This document shows, piece after piece, positions 24,003-35,999 of a DNA stretch of 64,000 bases. The notes under the pieces were generated by a model, which saw nothing but the letters and a program-made list of their open reading frames with translations, made no database searches and was not told the DNA's origin. The DNA is taken from contig OY987246.1 in assembly GCA_963920765.1 (NCBI GenBank), positions 15,620,868 to 15,684,867 on the forward strand, written 5' to 3'. Position 1 is the first letter of the stretch. Every line of letters starts with the position of its first letter. The DNA comes from Ulota crispa. Its lineage: Eukaryota; Streptophyta; Bryopsida; Orthotrichales; Orthotrichaceae. The translations under genes and the position numbers were made by a program.

Positions 24003-25394
24003 GTACACCATTGTAAAGCTCAATATCCCTCAAGTTTCAAAAATTCTAATCACTATACCACTCTTAAAATAGTTCAAAATTTAAATTTTTAGTAAATGTC
24101 AAAATTATGTAAACATTCTTCTTTTCCTGTTATCAAGCCCAACTCACATTGTATTAATGAGCTCATTCAACTCTAGAGTTTAGGAATTTGGTAGATTCAA
24201 TTTATCCAATTCATTACCTTAATCACAACAAGACCAGATGGCACATAAAACATTAAAATAATTTGCATGGCCCTAGCAGTAGTAAACTTGAAATAAGGCT
24301 TTGAAAGTATGAGCACGTACTGTATTATTGACCCTACCTAAATATCAACAATTAAATACAAGTGCCTAATAGAACGTCAGATTACATACTTTTTAACATG
24401 CCTTGTGCTTAGAATTTTAAATCATGCATCAAATCATACATAAGTGGTGATTATGGGTGCGCATCAGCATTCTTTTTTTGGTTTTTTTGTTGGGAATAGC
24501 AAGCCCTAAGTTGTCCTCTGTTCAGTAGAGAATATTTAGAGGGAAGTAGTTTCACTGACCCATATATGTCCCAGATGGTAAAACTTTGCAAAAGAAAAAA
24601 AGCACCGGTGCCCATACCTTCTTAGTTGCGTTTCATGCTTTTCATGAATCAACCAAAAAAAAAAAAAACACATAACACACACACAACAAGGCTCTTCCAC
24701 AATTTGTGTAGAACATATCATTAAACTAGGACATCAGAAACAATAAGTCATTTCAAGCCCCAATTAGTACGCTTTTATCGATCATCGTGATCTCAACACT
24801 GCAATTCATTATCCAAGTACTAGCTTATTAGAGGTACATGATTTCCAGCTTTCCAAGAAAACTACTACTCACACAACTTAACCTAAGAATAAGCTAAACA
24901 TTTGGTAAAGACATGTGCAAGAAATTGCAATTCAAAATCTGGAGAGTAACATCTGATGACACCAGCATCTGGATACCAGGTCTTCTGTACCCAAGCATTC
25001 TGGTTCGAAAGACCAGAACCTGACTTGAATACCAGAAAGCCTAATCTGCGAGAAATTCGACAGATGCACTGTGGTCCAGCTTCAAATAAGATGGTCAGAT
25101 TTCTGAAAAAGCAACCCTGAGCGACAGTGGTGGTCATTTTGCAAACATGAAAATCTTTTCACCATAGTGGTCCTACACTACATGCTATCTCAAAAATATG
25201 GTGCAATGTGCCTCAACCGTACTCCCTCACTGGCCGCCAAGGGAGATAAAAAGAGTGATTCTCACTGTCATAGACTTGCAGACGTTGCAATATCTCTTGA
25301 TCAACCCAAACAGGGGGTTGCATGTACAAAAACACACATGCTCAACTAGCTCTGTCAGTTACACTCAAAAAAGGAGATATAACGTGGATGTGGA
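24003..25394. other. intergenic and STT3B 3' flank
   Basis: No gene. From about 25200 to 25394 lies the probable 3' untranslated region of the minus-strand STT3B gene. An A-rich run followed by CACACACAC is at about 24656-24686. Confidence 0.4.
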
Positions 25395-28300
25395 TCATGG
25401 CCGATTCACGGGAGGTTTCACTTTGTATATACGCACGATCCAATTTGCAGTAGTAAAAGCCTCTTCAACGTGCTTCAATTCAATGTCCTTGTTCCCAATC
25501 TCAACACCTCGGGCACGGTCAAATCTGCAGTTATGCCATCCATGGTACTTGCAGAGTTAAAAACCTCGTAACGAAGACATCAAATCTGTAAAAGCTGAGG
25601 AAAAATCGTAGGGAACATGTGAGATGAACTACGGGCAGAATAAACAGATGGTTGTGAAGTGCAAGGGATTCACCCAGTAGGTCTGCTATGATCTGTATGC
25701 ATTTCTCCAAACCTGTAGTAACAGAGTTTGTACCTGCTCAAAAACCACAAAACTTTTAGAGACATTAACTTACATTGATTATGATGAATCATGTAAATTC
25801 CTGCACACGTTCAAGATATTACTTATGTTTTCCGATAGGTCAAAACATATAGATAGTTGAATCAATGGAGCAGCTCAAGGGCTATGTGAGATTCTACCAG
25901 TACCATAAACAAGACTTTCAAATTAGTTTGCATGTGTTAAACGAATAAAATTCCAAGTGCTTAATGAGCAGCATGAAACAGAAACAATCAAAGGAAGTCA
26001 CGTACATTAGACACTGGAGCATTTTGGGCGCTGCATCCTTGTCTATGCGATATTCGCCATTGTTGAGATAGTCAGCTTCTTGTATTACAGGGAAGACACC
26101 AGATCCAATTCGAACCATCCAGAGAAATCTGAAAATACATTGAAACAAAGAGATAAAACTTTCAACACAATTCATATCCTCATCGAGACATATTCTATGG
26201 CTACCAAAGACATGAACAGAAAATTTATACATACAACGATAAGCACAAAATGATAAGACAGATTGTTCAAAAAGTTGCATTGAATGTCCATATATGCAAC
26301 AGCAAGGTTCAGATGCCCATACTTGTTAATATCATCAGAAGAATAGCCTGTTAAACCCCCAAAAACCACCAGCACGTAGTCAACATCGAGCTCCCTCATG
26401 ATCTCATACGCATCGTCTTCATTTGAAGCCATAGCACGCCCAACAGTTGCAATATGTGTGTTGTTCCATGTATTATTGTCCACAATCACAGTTCGGTTTC
26501 CCATGGCAGTAATCTGATAACCGTAATCCCACCAGGACATAACCTTGGCATCTGGAGGTGTATTGTGCTGAAGCCAAAAGTAAGCCTCTCGAAAATCATC
26601 AAAGATCACACGTTCACCGTTAGACTGACGAGCTGCCAGAACAATGGATGGTGAAGAGTAGGCTTCTGAAGTGACCCATGTACAATGTAAACCAAAGTTG
26701 ATCAATAGGTACAGACTGCCCAGCAGCAGTAGGAGGGCTCCTTCTTTCTGAAAGGGTAATGGCTGGTCAGCCCCGGTCTGCATAGCAATACAAAGGATCA
26801 GTTGCAAGATTAGAAACAAAGAAAATGAATACAAGCACATCCTGATGTGTACAAGACAACCAATAAGAAATATAGTTCAGACAGCACTTTGGCCATGATG
26901 CAAAAACTCCCTAAAAGAATAAAAGTTGCTTAAAAATGCAATCTGACTGCAGAATGCACATTTAAACACACAAGAATAAGTCAATGGTAAGCGAGCATGA
27001 GTTTGATGAGCAGTGCCTTCGCTGAAGCCTTTTGCTTGGCTGTAATCTTTGTAGAAGTGTATACGGGTGCCTTCTCCCTCAACAGTACAGAGAAGTTCTT
27101 CAGCGTAGCTGACACCGCAATAGCGCTAATCAAGCAGACAGCTGGAGTGGCCACCAGAATAAGCCGCACCATAACACCGGCAAAGTACAAGCTCGTCATG
27201 CCATAGATGATGATGAAGATAGTCCCATCGGTCAAATTCTTGAAACAGAAATAAAGACCGGCTGGAAAGAGGATCAAGAGAATATGGAAGTCAAACATGA
27301 AAGATGACCACGCAGTCGGTTGGTGCTCCGAAACTGAAGCAATAATGGGAATGTGAATCTTGGCGTACGTTGGATCAAGGAGCGAGTAGAACCGTCCTGT
27401 CCACGGAGAGATGTAACCCGTGGCCAAACCCACTATGAAAGCCAAAGCCCCCACACCCACAGCCAGAGTGACTGTGACCCTTAGAAACGCCTTGAATAGT
27501 TTGGGGTCACCAAGCTGCTTCTTCACATACTCAACAAGGTAAAACACCTGCCAGAAGAAAATTGCTTTTTTAAATGCTCCATCTGAGCGACATGAATACA
27601 TCAATCATGTTAACAAAAGCGGCAATGTATTGCCAAATTGAACTTATATAGGAGAAAATCAGTAGAACTAGAAATCAGTCAGACAAAAAACAAACCAAGA
27701 GCCTAAGAAACGGGGATGCTTCACTATTTCAAACTTCCGTATACACTGCAATCACATCGATCAAAGCTGATTTCGTGAAGTAGGTGATTACTAAGAGAAA
27801 CAATCGACCCTCTCGGTTGGAATCGGTGCTTCACGAAGTGTTATAGATCGCTCCGATCCATCATCCGCATAGAAAATCGAACTTCGATTTGTCCTCTGAA
27901 ATGGTCTGGTCTTTCCATGTTCAAATTTGACATGACCTAACTGTTGTGATCAAGGACCTGGTCGAGTCTCCTACATTGACCCCTGTTCTCATCTATTCAT
28001 ATACGGTTGATCGTATTAGCAAATGGTGTGCGCATGACTTGGTGAAACGTCTATGGCCACTGATCTTTCTATCACTTATAACGGGTTACAACCTCCCCAT
28101 TCGGAATTTCATACGAAATCCATGCGTTATGATGAAAAGTTTGATCTCTAAAATTTGGCTCTTGCACCCTAAAGATCTCATCATAGCTTCATACTAATGT
28201 CCAAAGAAGAACGCTCCTCCACGAGTTAAAATGCTAAAATATCGCAAAAAACATTCCCTACCTTAGAAAATGAGCACAGATAAGCGGGTTGAAGTGTCAT

Positions 28301-29518
28301 TAACGTAGCTTATGAGAAATCTTCTCTGTGATGATCAGGATGTAAGGTAGGTTTCTATAGAATCGGCTCTTAGATCAACTAAAAAGCAGCTACTGTTGCC
28401 AACGATCTTCCAGCTCAAAATCCGAACTTTTGAACAGGGAATGGTAAACCCGAACATCAGGCAATCTGTGAGCTTCCTAACAATATACACAAGGCCAATC
28501 GCACAATAAGCAAGAGCAAAAAAAACCGTACCTGCATTAAGAAGAAGACTCCCATTGCTGCCATATGCTCCCCAGATTGCACGTGCTGGTAGCCAACAAA
28601 CCGAATCTGCATCGCCAGAAGCATGCCGATGATATACACGGTGCTGTAAGCGATGTACAAACGAAGGGAGTATCGGCCAGTCACCAAGAGCACCAAGGCA
28701 TAAATCGGCAAGAGGTTGATAATGAAGATATATCCTCCCCATGCAGACACCATGTAGAAATACCCGAACGCCGAAGCAAGCGACCACGCCAAGGAGCCCG
28801 TGTTCACAGCTTTCACAAACAAGTAAAATGTAAGCAAGAGGGCGAAAATCGCCACAGCCTCATTGTCGTACGAGCCCGCCACAGAGCGCGAGATGTAACC
28901 CGGGCAAATCGCCAGCAAGATGGCAGCCACAAGCCCCGTGCTTCGATCCCGAAGCTCCGTGCCGAAGAAGTACGCCACCATGGCGGTGTTGGAAGCGAAG
29001 AAGGGTGCCGTCAGGACGCACACATCTTTGATATGCACCATGATGCTGAAGAACCGCAAGGTCCAGTACATCAGGGCCGCCGTGACCATGAGCCCCGGGT
29101 AGAGCGTGCCACCGACAATGCGCCCCAGCGGATACCAGCTTTCGTAGTCGAACCAATTCCAGAACTCATAGAAGCCCTTCTCCGTCAAGTAGAGCGTGGT
29201 GCGGTAATTGAAGTAGGGATCGAACTCGTGGATGACGCTCTCATAGCGCAGCACGCTGAAGAGCCGCGTCGCGAACGCCAGAACGTAGATGAGCACCAGC
29301 ACGGCGATGCGCAGCAGCAGCTCCTGTTGCTTGGTTTTCAGCTTGAAATTCTTGACGGAGGTCAAGATGGACTCCCACTGCAGAGGCGCCGATGCAGCGA
29401 TCGCAGCTGCAGGTGGTGTCGCCATCGTCGTCGCTGCTGCCGACTTCCCGGATTGCCCGTCCAGCGTCTCCCTCGCCACCCTGGTCGCCATCCCTGGAGC
29501 CTGGCTATGGCGCAACAA
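25395..29518 (-). CDS. STT3B: oligosaccharyltransferase catalytic subunit, STT3B type
   Basis: STT3 transfers the preassembled glycan from dolichol to Asn in Asn-X-Ser/Thr sites in the ER lumen. I resolve six exons on the minus strand: 28532-29518, 27017-27547, 26323-26777, 26006-26128, 25674-25733 and 25395-25524, giving about 761 residues, near the usual plant STT3B length. Visible motifs are the catalytic DPYFNYR (about residue 100), SVSEHQP in the external loop (about 400), WWDYGYQIT (about 588) and the DK-type DDINKFLWM across exons 3-4. [17 protein letters not shown] and [17 protein letters not shown] favour the B over the A isoform. Many hydrophobic helices fit a polytopic membrane protein. 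Exon joins 1-2, 3-4, 4-5 and 5-6 are canonical and in phase. The exon 2-3 join lacks a GT donor at the expected place (see findings). The start at 29518 is the first Met; a second Met follows at 29491 and could be used instead. Confidence 0.95.
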
Positions 29519-29676
29519 GCTCCTTTACCAGTGTGCCCGCCCTCCCCCCCGACAACAACAAACGTGCGCTCGCCCTAAGTTAGTCCCGACCCTGCCTCGA
29601 GCCTGAATTCGACGTGCTCCCGAACCTCTCTAATATCACATCCTCTGTTCCTCCGAACCAAACCCTAGGAGTAGAT
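29519..29676 (-). promoter_or_regulatory. STT3B upstream region
   Basis: The 158 bp between the start codon and the neighbouring inverted-repeat element must hold the 5' untranslated region and core promoter unless transcription starts inside the element. It is GC-rich at the gene end. I see no clear TATA box. AAACCCTAG at about 29660, on the plus strand, resembles a plant telo-box. Confidence 0.35.
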
Positions 29677-30348
29677 GGGACTGGGACGGCAAAAACACTG
29701 CTATTGCTATTTTTTGACTAGTGTATAATTAGAAAATGAGATTACTATCATTGGAAGCGTATATAAAAATTTGTCAAACAAATAAAAGGACATACGGTAT
29801 TGGAAATTGGACAAACAAACTAACACCCATTGAAAAATTAGTTAAAGGACAAACAACATAGCAAACTATGCCTAACAAACTATAATTAGATAGTGGCACT
29901 CCAAATTTTAAAAATTTAGAGTGCCACTATCTAATTATTTTTTACTAATTTATGTACCCGTTGTACCAAAGGAAGTATTAAATAGAAAATGTAAAAGGTG
30001 CAACAATAAAAAACGTAAAACGTGCAACTTGTTAAATAAAGAAAATGTAAAAGGAGCAACTTACATGCATGGAATGTAACTCATAGTTGCACTCAAACTC
30101 TTTACTTTTCATCCAAAATGGAGCCTTGGGATTCATTTATAGATATAGATTAGGCATGGCTTGCCGTGTTGTTTGTCCTTTAGCTATTTTTTCAATGGGA
30201 GTTAGTTTGTTTGTCCAATTTCCAATACCATAGGTCATTTTATTTGTTTGACAAGTTTTTGTATACGCTTCCAATGATAGTAATCTCATTTTCTAATTAT
30301 ACACTAGTCAAAAAATAGCAATAGCAGTGTTTTTGCCATCCCAATCCC
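29677..30348. mobile_element. long-inverted-repeat (Mutator-like?) element upstream of STT3B
   Basis: Arms 29677-29875 and 30150-30348 are each 199 bp and nearly complementary, with termini GGGACTGGGACGGC and GGGATTGGGATGGC. The interior has a separate hairpin at about 29884-29937 (ATTAGATAGTGGCACTC and its complement). No coding capacity. Terminal inverted repeats near 200 bp recall Mutator-like elements, but I found no clean 9-bp duplication. It begins 158 bp upstream of the STT3B start codon. Confidence 0.75.
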
Positions 30349-30394
30349 CTCCCAAGTCCCCGTGCTGGATTGATGATGCCTTGAGAACTTAGAA

Positions 30395-30760
30395 CTCCCT
30401 CTGCATATAATAGGGAACTTCAAACATAAAATTTGGTCTATAAGTTTCTCATCTCACAAGTCCCTGTTCACTGCAGTAGCGAACAGCAAGGTGACTCACC
30501 TCTAGAGTTCACTCCTAATGTGATTCATATAAGGAGTGAACTTCATAAACTCACTTTGGCACAGCTCAAACTTATGGGTGTCTCAAATGCTTAAACCCCT
30601 GACTTGTGCACAAAATCCTAATTGCAAACTCACGTGTATGTCAAACTTTGGGCATGTAGGTGTACAAAAATAATTCACTATAATAGTGAATTCACGGAGG
30701 TGAATTGCGATATGAGTCACCTAAAAAACTTGATGTTTGAAGCCCCCTAATAATGTTGTC
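30395..30760. mobile_element. small inverted-repeat element
   Basis: TATAATAGGGAACTTCAAACAT at about 30396 is an imperfect complement of ATGTTTGAAGCCCCCTAATAAT at about 30733. The left flank CTCCCTCTGCATA recalls Stowaway ends. Degenerate, boundaries approximate. Confidence 0.4.
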
Positions 30761-31852
30761 CCATGATTTCAAATTTCCTTTAAATTTTAAGTGCTCAAGC
30801 TATAAATAAATAAAAAGTGGTAACTTGTTTAAAAATCTAATAATAACTCATTATTTGTTAAATTGGGAAAAAGCTTACATATTGGAACTTTTGAAGGTTT
30901 CAGGAGGCCTCCTGAAATCAAGCTTAGCGGTTTTTTTTTGTACACGTGTCCTCACTTGAGAGGAGGAATTTGCGAGGGAAAAAATCATAGTGGCTCAAAC
31001 TGAATTTGATACCTTTGAATCTGATTTAAGGTGACTTTTTGGGTTTAACCCCTAAAGGACTGTTGTCCCTTCGGGGGACAAGTGGGAGTTTGGGCATGTA
31101 CCTTTGGATAAGTCACTTTGTGTGATTTTTTGAAACTTTTATTGAAGGTGGGGAATTCAAAGATCTACGTTGGCATTTAATTTTTTCCTCATTCCGACAA
31201 TTACTGAAGAAGTTACGCAAGAATTTCTGAAAATTTGGGGAGGACTGCCCGCCTGGGCAGCCCAAAAAACTTCTTTAAATTTAATTTTTTTTAAATTAAT
31301 TCTTTTTAAAACTAAATACTTTTTAAAAATTAATTGAATCTTTTTAGAATTAAATTTTGAAAAATTGGCTCTTTACATTTTTTTATAGGCAAGAAGCTTT
31401 GAATCATTCAATTTCAATCAATGAGATCAACATTATGAGGAGTTTTTGTTTGCGGGTAGTTATGGATTCTCTACTTTAAAATAAGCTTTGAAGTCCTTTA
31501 TTTTACTCAATTTTCATTAATTTGGAAAAAAATTAAACCAAAGGAAGTAGATTGTTTATCACAACATTTAGACCATTAGGATTGGCAATTTTCATATTAA
31601 TAATTAAATTCTTAACAATTTAGTGATTTGACTCATTCTCTACTTCTTTTTACTTATTGATTTTTCTTATGTGTTTTGTAGTTCCAATTGATTTGAAAAT
31701 TCTCCCACACATACCTAATTTGATCTCCTACATGGAAAAAAAAAAGCACAACTTTGGGTAGAGCAACTTTTTAGTTATAAGAGTGGTCAAAGGCTTCTGA
31801 AAATTTGGGGCAGCATGAAAAAAAAAATTTCTTTTCACTTTAAATGTAAATA

Positions 31853-34751
31853 CACTAGTAGAAAACTCCATCCAAAACTACAGAAAACCAACAGTTTCTT
31901 GTTGTTTTGGGAACTTGCCCACGCTAATTGACTAATTTAACAAAATTTTGTAAAAAACTAAATATGTTTTGTTGATTCTTTGAGAATCTTTAGGGAATCT
32001 TTAGAGGATCTTTTAAAAATCTTCTTGGAATCTTTAAGAATCTTTTCAAGATTTCTAAAAATCTTTAAGAATCTTTTCAAGATTTTAGAATCTTTGAGAA
32101 TATTTGAGAACATTTGAGAATCTTTGAGAATCTTCTTGGAATTTTTGAAAATCTTTTATGAATCTTTGAGAATTTTTGGGAATCTTCATGAATCTTTTGG
32201 GAATCTTTTTGGAATCTTTGATAATCTTTGAAAATCCTTGAGAATCTTTGAGAATATTTTGGAATATTTGAGAATCTTTGGAAATGTTTTAGGAATTTTG
32301 AATTCTTTTGAGAATTTTGGAAAATCTTTGAGAATCTTCTTGGAATCTTCTTGGAATCTACTCAAAAGCTTTGAGAAGCTTTGAGAAGCTTTAAAAATCT
32401 TTGAGAATCTTTGAGAATTTTCAAGAACTTTTTTGGAATCTTTGAGAATCTCTTTAAAATCTTTATGAAATTTGTTAAAATACTTCAAAATATTTATAAA
32501 AACAAAATCTCTTAGACTAAATTAGAGTCCTTTTAGAATCTTTTTGTAATTCATCAAAGTATTTTAAAATGTTTTTTAATAAAAAAACTATTAGAATAAT
32601 TTAGGTTTGTTTTTGAAATCTTTCTAAAATCTTTTTGGACTTCATTAAAATGTTTTGAAGTTTTAAAAAATAAAAGAAGTTTTCAAAAAAATTAGAATCT
32701 TTTAGAATTTTGAGTGGACATTGACTAGTTTTATTTTCTTTATTTTTCACAATTTGGTTAGATTTAAAATTAGCAACCGTTAAAGTCAAATAAAAACATG
32801 ACCATAATAACAAAAAAATCAACAGTTTTCTGATGATCTGGACACTTTGGTCACAACTTCACTAATTCAAAAAAAATTTATATAAAAAGTACAATATCTT
32901 GTTGTTTTATATACCACAATTTCTTTACAAAAAAATATAAAACATGCCCCTCAATTCTTTGAAAAAATCATATATGTCCCTCAAAGATTAAAAGTACCAA
33001 AAATATCTTTCTTTTTTGTGTGAATATCAACAATGCTTCTAATATATTGGGAAAATATTAAAAATGCTCCTCAACTATTTTAAATTATTTATATCTTTGT
33101 GTTATATGATAACCAAGTGTATAGTTTAATGCACATTCTTACAAAAAACCAAAGGTGATTTTTACATTTCAAATAACACAAGGATATATTTAACATTTCC
33201 AAATAGAAGAGCATTTATATTATTTTTCCAAAACAATAGGAATATAATTGATATTCCTACAAAAAAAACAGGAATATTTTTTATGTTTCAAATATTTTCG
33301 GCATAAACTTGATATTTTGAAAGATTTAAAGAGCGTTTTTAGTATTTTTCCTTCTATTACTAACCAAATGAATTAAAAAGAAAAAATCGTATAAAATATT
33401 TTTATAAGCTTTAAAAGATGGAAATTGATATGTGTACCACACCCTTCCAATTACTATACCACATTCCAAGGTAAATTTTAGATTTCTACCATCAAAAAGT
33501 TGAATTTGAAAATTTTGAATTCAAATTTGGACTTAGAGACCATGACAATGTCTAGAACCATAAAAAAGTTGTAGTTCAACCACTCAATGAAAAGGTTTAG
33601 TTAGGGAGAAAATTATTACTTTTATTTTTGTTTGTAAAAAAAATAAGCTTTTTCATTGGGTGTTGTTGAATTGCAATTTTTTTATATGGTCCTAGACAAT
33701 ATCATGGTCTCTAAGTCCAAATCTGAATTCAAAATTCTCAAACTCAAATTTTTGATGATATAAATCTAAAATTTACCTTGAGATTGTGATATAGTAGTTC
33801 AAAGGGTGTGGTACACATATTAATGCCATTAAAAGTGTCCAAAATTATTCAAAAGTCTATAGAATTTTGATTTTATAATTGCAAAGTTTTTATTCCGTAA
33901 CTTTTCACAATTTCGTGTTATTTAAAGCTATCAAACTATGGAGGTTATTTTAACAGAATAAGGTTTTTTTACAAAAAAAGTTAGCACTAAAAATTATATA
34001 AAAATGAATCCAACCTTCACCTACAGCAATCCTTTTGAGATTTGTGAATTTCAATAAAAATTTATAAACAAAATCAAAAGGATGGAAATAAACAATTTTT
34101 TTAAATTTTCTAAACACCTTCTCTGACTTCAGCTCATAACTTTTGATAAAAAGATTGAAATCCAAAAAAAATAATCGGAGGTGAAAGTATAATACATTTA
34201 CCAACTTTTCTTAGTTCTAAGTTTTTTGAAAAAAAGTACTTTAATAGGCCAAAATAACCTCCAAAGTCTATTGGCTTGAACATTTAATGTACAAATAGAA
34301 TCATGATTCTATTGTGCACATGAGTGAGTGCATATGTGCTATTGGTTGTGAGTGGTGTTATAGGCATGTGGGGTGTGAGCCCGGAGGTGGGGAAATCGAA
34401 CCTCTCTGCCCGGCCCTTCTCGGTGGCAACCCTATGGCTATTGGGGAGCGTCCTATCCTAGCAAGAAATCATTTTTATTTTTTTATTAAAAAAATATCAA
34501 AATTTTATGAAAAATATATATTTAATTTTTTTTTAAAAAGTGAACAACATAAAACAAGTAAAAAAATAACAAAAAATCAACAAAAAATTAACAAAAAGCA
34601 ACAAAAAATTAACAAAAAGCAACAAATAATCAACAAAAAATCAACATACTCTTGTTGAAAAGTACCCAAATCAACTTGACCAAATCAACAGAAAAAATCA
34701 ACAGTTTTTGGTTGAAATTTTGTTAATTTTGTGCAAAAATTTCTACTAGTG
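31853..34751. mobile_element. non-autonomous CACTA (En/Spm-type) element
   Basis: Left end CACTAGTAGAAA, right end TTTCTACTAGTG, with the 3-bp duplication ATA on both sides (31850-31852 and 34752-34754). Subterminal AACAGTTT-type motifs occur at both ends (about 31889 and 34697). The 2.9-kb interior has a degenerate array of GAATCTTTGAGAATC-type units at about 31970-32490, a CAACAAAAAATCAACA-type array at about 34560-34650 and a nested fold-back element. No transposase open frame is present. Confidence 0.9.
33420..33828. mobile_element. fold-back MITE (TGATATGYGTACCACACC), copy 1
   Basis: GGAAATTGATATGTGTACCA at the left pairs with TGGTACACATATTAATGCC at the right, and long internal arms pair (AATTTTGAATTCAAATTTGG with its complement). 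A second copy lies at 35021-35430. This copy sits inside the CACTA element, making a third nesting level. Confidence 0.75.
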
Positions 34752-35020
34752 ATATCTCACTCATCTCCATCTAGAATGACCTGATTTTTTTTCCACAGGT
34801 ACCTAATCTAGTCTAGAACAAGATCCTATGGTTGGATTTCCCAAATTTTTTAAAAAAAAACTACCTTCTTACTAACCCCCCCAAAAGTGGCAATTTTGAG
34901 TGATTTTCATTGAAAAATTGGCTCAGTCTTTTAGGGGTTAAGGTGGAGTACAAAATGGTACCCTCATTTTTCCCGATTTAATGAATAAGGCTTTTAATTG
35001 TTTATCGTGAATTTCAAAAT

Positions 35021-35430
35021 GGGAATTGATATGCGTACCACACCTTCTTGACTATTCCACCACACCTCAGGGTAAATGTTAGATTTCTACCACCAAAAAC
35101 CTGAATTTGAGAATTTTGAATTCAGATTTGAATTTAGAGACCTGGATATTGTTTAGAACCATAAAAAAAATGTTGTAATTGAACAACACCCAATGAAAAA
35201 GCTTAGCTTGTGGGAAAAGTATAACTTTTACTTTTGTTAATAAAAAAGATAAGTTTTTTCATTGAATATTGTTCAATTAGAACTTTTTTGTGATTCTAAA
35301 CAAAACCACGGTCTCTAAATCTAAATCTGAATTCCAAATTCTCAAATTCAGGTTTTTGATGTTAGAAATCTAAAATTTACCCCGGGTCTGGTGGGCCAGT
35401 CAAGAAGATGTGGTACGCATATCACTTCCC
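35021..35430. mobile_element. fold-back MITE (TGATATGYGTACCACACC), copy 2
   Basis: GGGAATTGATATGCGTACCA at the left and TGGTACGCATATCACTTCCC at the right, with internal arms as in copy 1. Non-coding. Confidence 0.75.
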
Positions 35431-35663
35431 TTTCAAAATATGTTGTTTCTGTTAAATATGTACGCTATGATTTCATCTCATCTTTTATGCATATTTTTGT
35501 TGTTCTTGAATATATTTACACGACTTCCAGTACCATCAGCTAATTTTGACCCTTTTGACAAACCTTCGATTACGATAACGACATTTTCACCAGAAGTTTG
35601 TCTTGTCACATGTAATTTGAGCTCGGACTACGTGTTAATATAAACCTTTTTGAATAAAAATGT

Positions 35664-35980
35664 AAGGAAAAATTTCATGGATACCCCTGAAGTTTGCAAT
35701 GTTTTCATATAGATATCCCTGCTTTTTCAAAAATTTCACAAACAGACTTGGACCAAAAAAATTTAGACATTTGTTTTGTTGTGCGTGTCAATTTCCTTCT
35801 TCCTTTGTGCGTACACTTAACAAAAAAAAAAGAAATGTGCACATATAGGGAGAAGGAAGCAACATGCATAACAAAATAAATGCCTAAAATCTTTGGTCCA
35901 GGGTATTTGTAATATTTCTGCAAAAGCAGTGGTGTCTATGAAAATATTGCAAAATTTAGGGGTATTCATGAATTTTTTCA
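35664..35980. mobile_element. fold-back MITE (TTTCATGGATACCCCTGAAG), copy 1
   Basis: AAATTTCATGGATACCCCTG at the left is an imperfect complement of GGGGTATTCATGAATTTTTT at the right. The arms extend about 140 bp around a short centre (TTGTTATGCATG-type sequence). Related copies lie at 42380-43050 and, split, at 46389 and 48679. Confidence 0.65.
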
Positions 35981-35999
35981 TAAATATAAACTTGCCAGT

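Larger units (their letters stand above)
31049..34937. mobile_element. TTAA element I (subfamily 2, split by a CACTA element)
   Basis: Starts CCCCTAAAGGACTGTTGTCC after TTAA (31045-31048) and ends CAGTCTTTTAGGGG before TTAA (34938-34941). The palindrome GTCCCTTCGGGGGAC near the left end matches B and G. Removing the CACTA element and its 3-bp duplication leaves 987 bp, close to B. The flanks match 2560-2790, where the element is absent. Confidence 0.85.

Noticed and set aside
28565-29578. 337-codon plus-strand open frame
   Set aside because: It is antisense to STT3B exon 1, which has clear conserved protein motifs; the plus frame has no domain and biased, low-complexity content.
32186-32488. 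100-codon Lys/Phe-rich frame
   Set aside because: It is a translation of the degenerate GAATCTTTGAGAATC-type array inside the CACTA element.
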